Shown: positions 60,977 to 64,000 of the stretch, one piece after another
Position numbering within the stretch: the stretch's first letter is position 1
Layout: each line of letters begins with the position of its first letter
Source: Caldifarciminota bacterium
GTDB taxonomy: Bacteria; Hydrothermota; Hydrothermia; LBFQ01; DSFT01
Direction: 5' to 3'
DNA length: 64,000 bases
Assembly: GCA_025060695.1 (NCBI GenBank)
Contig: JANXBH010000004.1
Span: 36,035-100,034 of the forward strand
The notes under the pieces: model-generated
The model's database searches: none
Seen by the model: the letters and a program-made list of their open reading frames with translations, nothing else
Told to the model about the DNA's origin: nothing
Made by a program: the position numbers and the translations under genes

Positions 60977-63168
60977 CAAAAGCCTTCCATTTCTTCTTCT
61001 CTTTGCTGAGGTTTTTGATACTTTCTTAACACCTGAAAATTGTATATCATAATAAATTGAATAGAAGGCCATTTGTTTTTTATTTCTTGAGTTTGATAGT
61101 AGTTAGTTCCTTGAACTTCTGACTTTATTCTGTTTGTTTTTAGAATATCTGAGAAATTTAAGACAAATACGAAGTTTCTATATAGAAATCTTAAACCCGC
61201 ATCAATATAGTAGTTTTGAGATATTTCACCTTGCCAACCTTTTCTGGGGCTATTGTATACACCTGTAAGTTGTAATACTAACAATCTTATTGTAGTTCTA
61301 AGATCATATGAAAAGTTTGAAGTTTTCTTATTTGAATATAAGTTCTGTTGGTATGTATTTATAGATGAGCTAAACTCCATAAACCTGCCTTTTTTAAAAT
61401 TAATTGAAAATTCAGAACCAAAAAATTCAGAAAATCCTAAATTTTCAGGGTATGTTATAAAGTAGTTATTTTCGTAAGTAGTAATTTCATCAATTGTATT
61501 TTCCACTTTTCTATAGTAAATACTTGCATCTGTATATGAAGTTTGAAGTCCTAATTCAATAGAGTTTGCATACTCAGGATTTAAGTTTGGATTTCCTCTT
61601 CTTTTTGATATCTGGTCTAATTGAACTTCAAATGGTTCTAACTGCCAAGGTCTTGGATGACTTATTCTTCTTGAGTAATTTAGATAGAATTGATATGTTT
61701 GAAAAAGCTTATAAGATATATTAAAAGATGGGAAGATGTCGTTATAGTCTTTTTCAAAATCTGCTATTTTTCTTTTTGTATTTTCAAACCTTAGACCAAG
61801 TTGATATTGAATCTTCTTATAGTTATTATTGTAGCTTGAGTATATACCGTTGGTAAATCTATAGAAATTTACAGAATAATTGCTTTTCAAGACATAAATA
61901 TTCTGTGTAGTATCATAGATATAGAATTTATATCTATCATCTCTGTTTATGATATTTCCCAAATAACCAAAAGCTAAATTCTTGTTATCAAAATCAAAGT
62001 TAAATCTATAGTTATTAACAGGACCTTCCTCTGTGCTCTTTGTAGCATTTATTATTTTATTATTTTCACTAATATCGGTATTATAGGATAGTTCATCAAT
62101 ACCCCTTGTAGAATATGAAAAACCTGAATTTATAAAATCCCTATTCCAACCTAAAAACAAAGATGCATTTAACCCACTCCTTCCTGAGAAAAAGTCTGTT
62201 CTATAATTGCTATTTCCCTCTGTATTAGTACTTCCGCCAAAATCAAAGTTCCAATGTGATAAACCACCTTCAAAACTTAAAATATCTTTTTTTGTAAGAT
62301 TATAGTCTAAATTCACTCTTATTCCATATGGGTTCGTATTTCTATACCCATCACCTGTTGTTTGGAAATTATTCCCAGATACTTCCCTTCTTATATTTAT
62401 ATCGTTTTTAAAATTGAAGTTATTATAATTTAATGATGTAGAGAATTTCAGTTTTTTGTTAGATATACCAAATATTAAGTTTGCACCGTAATTTTCAAAT
62501 GTTCCCAATCTTGCGTTAAAAGAATAGTTTAGACCTTCTTCCCTTGTAGTTTTTAGAACTATATTAATTATAGTATTTCCCTCTGCTTCGTATCTTGCTG
62601 ATGGGTTAGTTATAATCTCTATTCTATCAATTTGAGAAGAAGGAATTTGTTTTAGAGCATCGGATGGATCTAAAGCCGTAGGTCTTCCGTTTATGTAAAG
62701 TGTATAATTGTAAGAACCCCTTATTTGAATATTATCGTTATTATCTACACTAACGCCCGGGACATTTTTTAATATATCTAATGCAGTTGAGCCTATAGTT
62801 GTCAAATCTTCAGATGGTTTTATTACTCTCTTTCCTTGCTCGTAAGTAATTATAGGAGGTTGTGCAATTACTTGTTGTTCCTTTAAGATTATCCCTTTTG
62901 GTTTAATTTGAATATTTCCTAAGTCAAGGAAATTCTTATTTACTTCTACTTGTACTGTTTTTGTTTCATATCCCAAGTGGTCTATTTGTATTTTGTATAT
63001 TCCATATGGTAAATTTTCAATTTTTATATTGCCATTTTCATTACAATATCCGCCTGCTACTTTTGTTGTGTCTTTGTATACTATATATGCACAATAAGGA
63101 ACTGGGTTATTTTTTTCGTCTATAACATTTAAAGTTATGGTTGAAGATTGTAAGATAGTAAAAAGCAC
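60976..63168 (-). CDS. TonB-dependent outer-membrane receptor with carboxypeptidase-regulatory-like domain
   Basis: 730 residues: CarboxypepD-reg-like beta domain (about 10-90: LNVIDEKNNPVPYCAYIVY), plug (about 115-210: ALDILKNVPGVSVDNNDNIQIRG, INGRPTALDP, RIEIITNPSARYEAEG) and a 22-strand-type barrel with aromatic-rich strands. This is the outer-membrane-protein-beta-barrel variety common in Bacteroidota-like genomes. The start is GTG, and the only hydrophobic lead is MLFTILQ: TAA four codons upstream with no start codon between excludes a longer signal. The C-terminus ends EEEMEGF rather than the usual aromatic strand. Confidence 0.9.
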   Translation of the reverse strand: MLFTILQSSTITLNVIDEKNNPVPYCAYIVYKDTTKVAGGYCNENGNIKIENLPYGIYKIQIDHLGYETKTVQVEVNKNFLDLGNIQIKPKGIILKEQQVIAQPPIITYEQGKRVIKPSEDLTTIGSTALDILKNVPGVSVDNNDNIQIRGSYNYTLYINGRPTALDPSDALKQIPSSQIDRIEIITNPSARYEAEGNTIINIVLKTTREEGLNYSFNARLGTFENYGANLIFGISNKKLKFSTSLNYNNFNFKNDINIRREVSGNNFQTTGDGYRNTNPYGIRVNLDYNLTKKDILSFEGGLSHWNFDFGGSTNTEGNSNYRTDFFSGRSGLNASLFLGWNRDFINSGFSYSTRGIDELSYNTDISENNKIINATKSTEEGPVNNYRFNFDFDNKNLAFGYLGNIINRDDRYKFYIYDTTQNIYVLKSNYSVNFYRFTNGIYSSYNNNYKKIQYQLGLRFENTKRKIADFEKDYNDIFPSFNISYKLFQTYQFYLNYSRRISHPRPWQLEPFEVQLDQISKRRGNPNLNPEYANSIELGLQTSYTDASIYYRKVENTIDEITTYENNYFITYPENLGFSEFFGSEFSINFKKGRFMEFSSSINTYQQNLYSNKKTSNFSYDLRTTIRLLVLQLTGVYNSPRKGWQGEISQNYYIDAGLRFLYRNFVFVLNFSDILKTNRIKSEVQGTNYYQTQEIKNKWPSIQFIMIYNFQVLRKYQKPQQREEEMEGF

Positions 63169-63174
63169 AAAGAA

Positions 63175-63180
63175 ATTTTA
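63175..63180 (-). promoter_or_regulatory. -10-like element of the TonB receptor/ROK kinase unit
   Basis: TAAAAT in CTTTAAAATTT context on the minus strand, 6 nt before the GTG at 63168. Confidence 0.58.
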
Positions 63181-64000
63181 AAGTATTTGTAAAATACAAG
63201 TGGGTTTAATTGCAAACTGACAAGATTTATTAGTTTTTTCTCTTCTTTCCATTCTAAGTATTTTCTTTAGCTAATTGATTTTAATTTATCAAATTTAATT
63301 TTAACAATTTAGAAAACTAAATTATTGATTTTAAGTATTTTAGTTTTTGAATAATGGTAAAAAGCTTTATTTTATTATAAAAATCTCAATCTATTTCATT
63401 TCAACTTGATATTTTAAAAAATTGTTTTTTAATTGATTTACAATAATTTAATACAAAATTTATATTTTCTTAATTAATCACTTTAAGGTTGAAACATTTA
63501 TACTTTGAAGTTTTTCTAATTTGACAATATTTTTTAAACCTTATTTATAAAGGGCTTTAGATTAAATATCCAAATTAAATAAGAATTTTATCGGAAATAG
63601 CTAATCTGACACAATATTAGAAAATAGTTTATATCTTTATCTGCTGGATGTCAAGTGAAATATAAGAATTTTGTTTAGTGTTTAATTTATATAAATTAAA
63701 GCTAATAAAGACTACATCTTAATTATACCCTTTTCGGGAACCTACTTTCAAAATTTGGCCAAAAATAAAAGATACTTCATTATCAATTATTTAAATCAAA
63801 ATTTTCGGATTTTTCTATTTTAATAAGTTATTGATAATAAGATATTTTTGTTTTTAAATTTGTCAATTTATAGGTATAAAATTCTTCATTTCAGGAGGGG
63901 GGAGGGGGATTTCCGAAAAATGGAGTTGAAAAATTGAAATTTTGTACTTTAAACTTTTAGAACTTAAACATCTTGCTGTATGGATGTTAGTTAAAGGTTA
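63181..64000. other. Gene-free, very AT-rich terminal stretch
   Basis: Stops occur densely in all frames and no RNA gene or repeat array is visible. It is strongly A/T with homopolymer runs, and contains one purine tract, GGAGGGGGGAGGGGG at 63894-63908, exceptional in this genome. No full DnaA box (TTATNCACA) was found. It may be an intergenic or origin-like region, a leader of something beyond the window, or low-quality contig-end sequence. Confidence 0.5.

Noticed and set aside
60977-61072. Longer N-terminus for the ROK kinase
   Set aside because: The extra 32 residues lie within the TonB receptor coding sequence in another frame and precede a normal MKALCFDIGGT start.
63894-63908. Ribosome-binding site for a gene starting near 63920
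   Set aside because: The ATG that follows opens a frame of only a few codons before a stop.
1-64000. CRISPR array, prophage or transposon
   Set aside because: No regularly spaced repeats, transposase, integrase or phage structural genes are visible.
63181-64000. Replication origin
   Set aside because: AT-richness alone is not enough: no DnaA boxes matching TTATNCACA and no dnaA, gidA or rpmH nearby; kept only as a possibility.

Overview
The window reads as a compact, AT-rich bacterial chromosome segment. Genes are packed head-to-tail with ATGA/TGATG overlaps, several convergent pairs overlap at their 3' ends, and arginine is almost always AGA/AGG. No phage, insertion sequence or CRISPR array is visible. 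The envelope is diderm: TonB-dependent receptor, LptF/LptG-type permease, an outer-membrane barrel, and large secreted proteins ending in type-IX-like (Por-type) C-terminal domains. Heme A synthase points to aerobic or microaerobic respiration. Codon use and Lys/Glu/Ile richness suggest a thermophile, perhaps an FCB-related candidate lineage such as Hydrothermae/WOR-3. That placement is an inference and is weakly held.

Layout. 0-8 kb: rho, an M18 aminopeptidase, a split B12-dependent methylmalonyl-CoA mutase subunit with a PhnD-like lipoprotein, then a BtuF-like protein coupled to a SARP/BTAD-type regulator. 8-18 kb: TPR protein, rlmN, tilS; on the other strand DegT aminotransferase, HIT protein and a secreted protein; then fabD and a propeller lipoprotein. 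18-32 kb: UbiA prenyltransferase, UDP-glucose dehydrogenase, rplT-pheS, a LivK-like lipoprotein, a sugar-kinase/manC pair, kup, glyA with an orphan McrB-like ATPase, degP, ctaA and a second UbiA. 32-45 kb: a giant secreted protein, a small ORF, tRNA-Leu with a HAD phosphatase, then a long minus-strand run (tRNA-Val, glycosyltransferase, parS, parA, parB, outer-membrane barrel, accA, tkt, LVIVD protein, holA). 45-63 kb: histidine kinase, LptF/G with TPR and FHA proteins, a DUF4175-like coiled-coil protein, an SBBP-repeat secreted protein, TPR-MFS-GT2, an enoyl-CoA hydratase family protein, TPR-nadD, ROK kinase and a TonB-dependent receptor. The last ~820 bp have no gene.

Three linked expression features stand out. 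(1) Twenty-one genes, nearly all those at the head of a transcription unit, carry a -10-like hexamer (TAAAAT, once TATAAT, once TAAACT, in the frame CTTTAAAATTT) ending 6-9 nt, in one case 11 nt, before the start codon. This leaves no room for a 5' leader, so leaderless transcription is predicted. Several divergent gene pairs share short or palindromic versions of it. (2) Both tRNA genes are followed after only 1-2 nt by a protein gene with a non-ATG start (CTG or TTG), so tRNA 3' processing could itself create a leaderless mRNA. (3) Many exported proteins begin with an extremely short, uncharged hydrophobic stretch of about 7-11 residues, and close upstream in-frame stops exclude longer versions for most of them.
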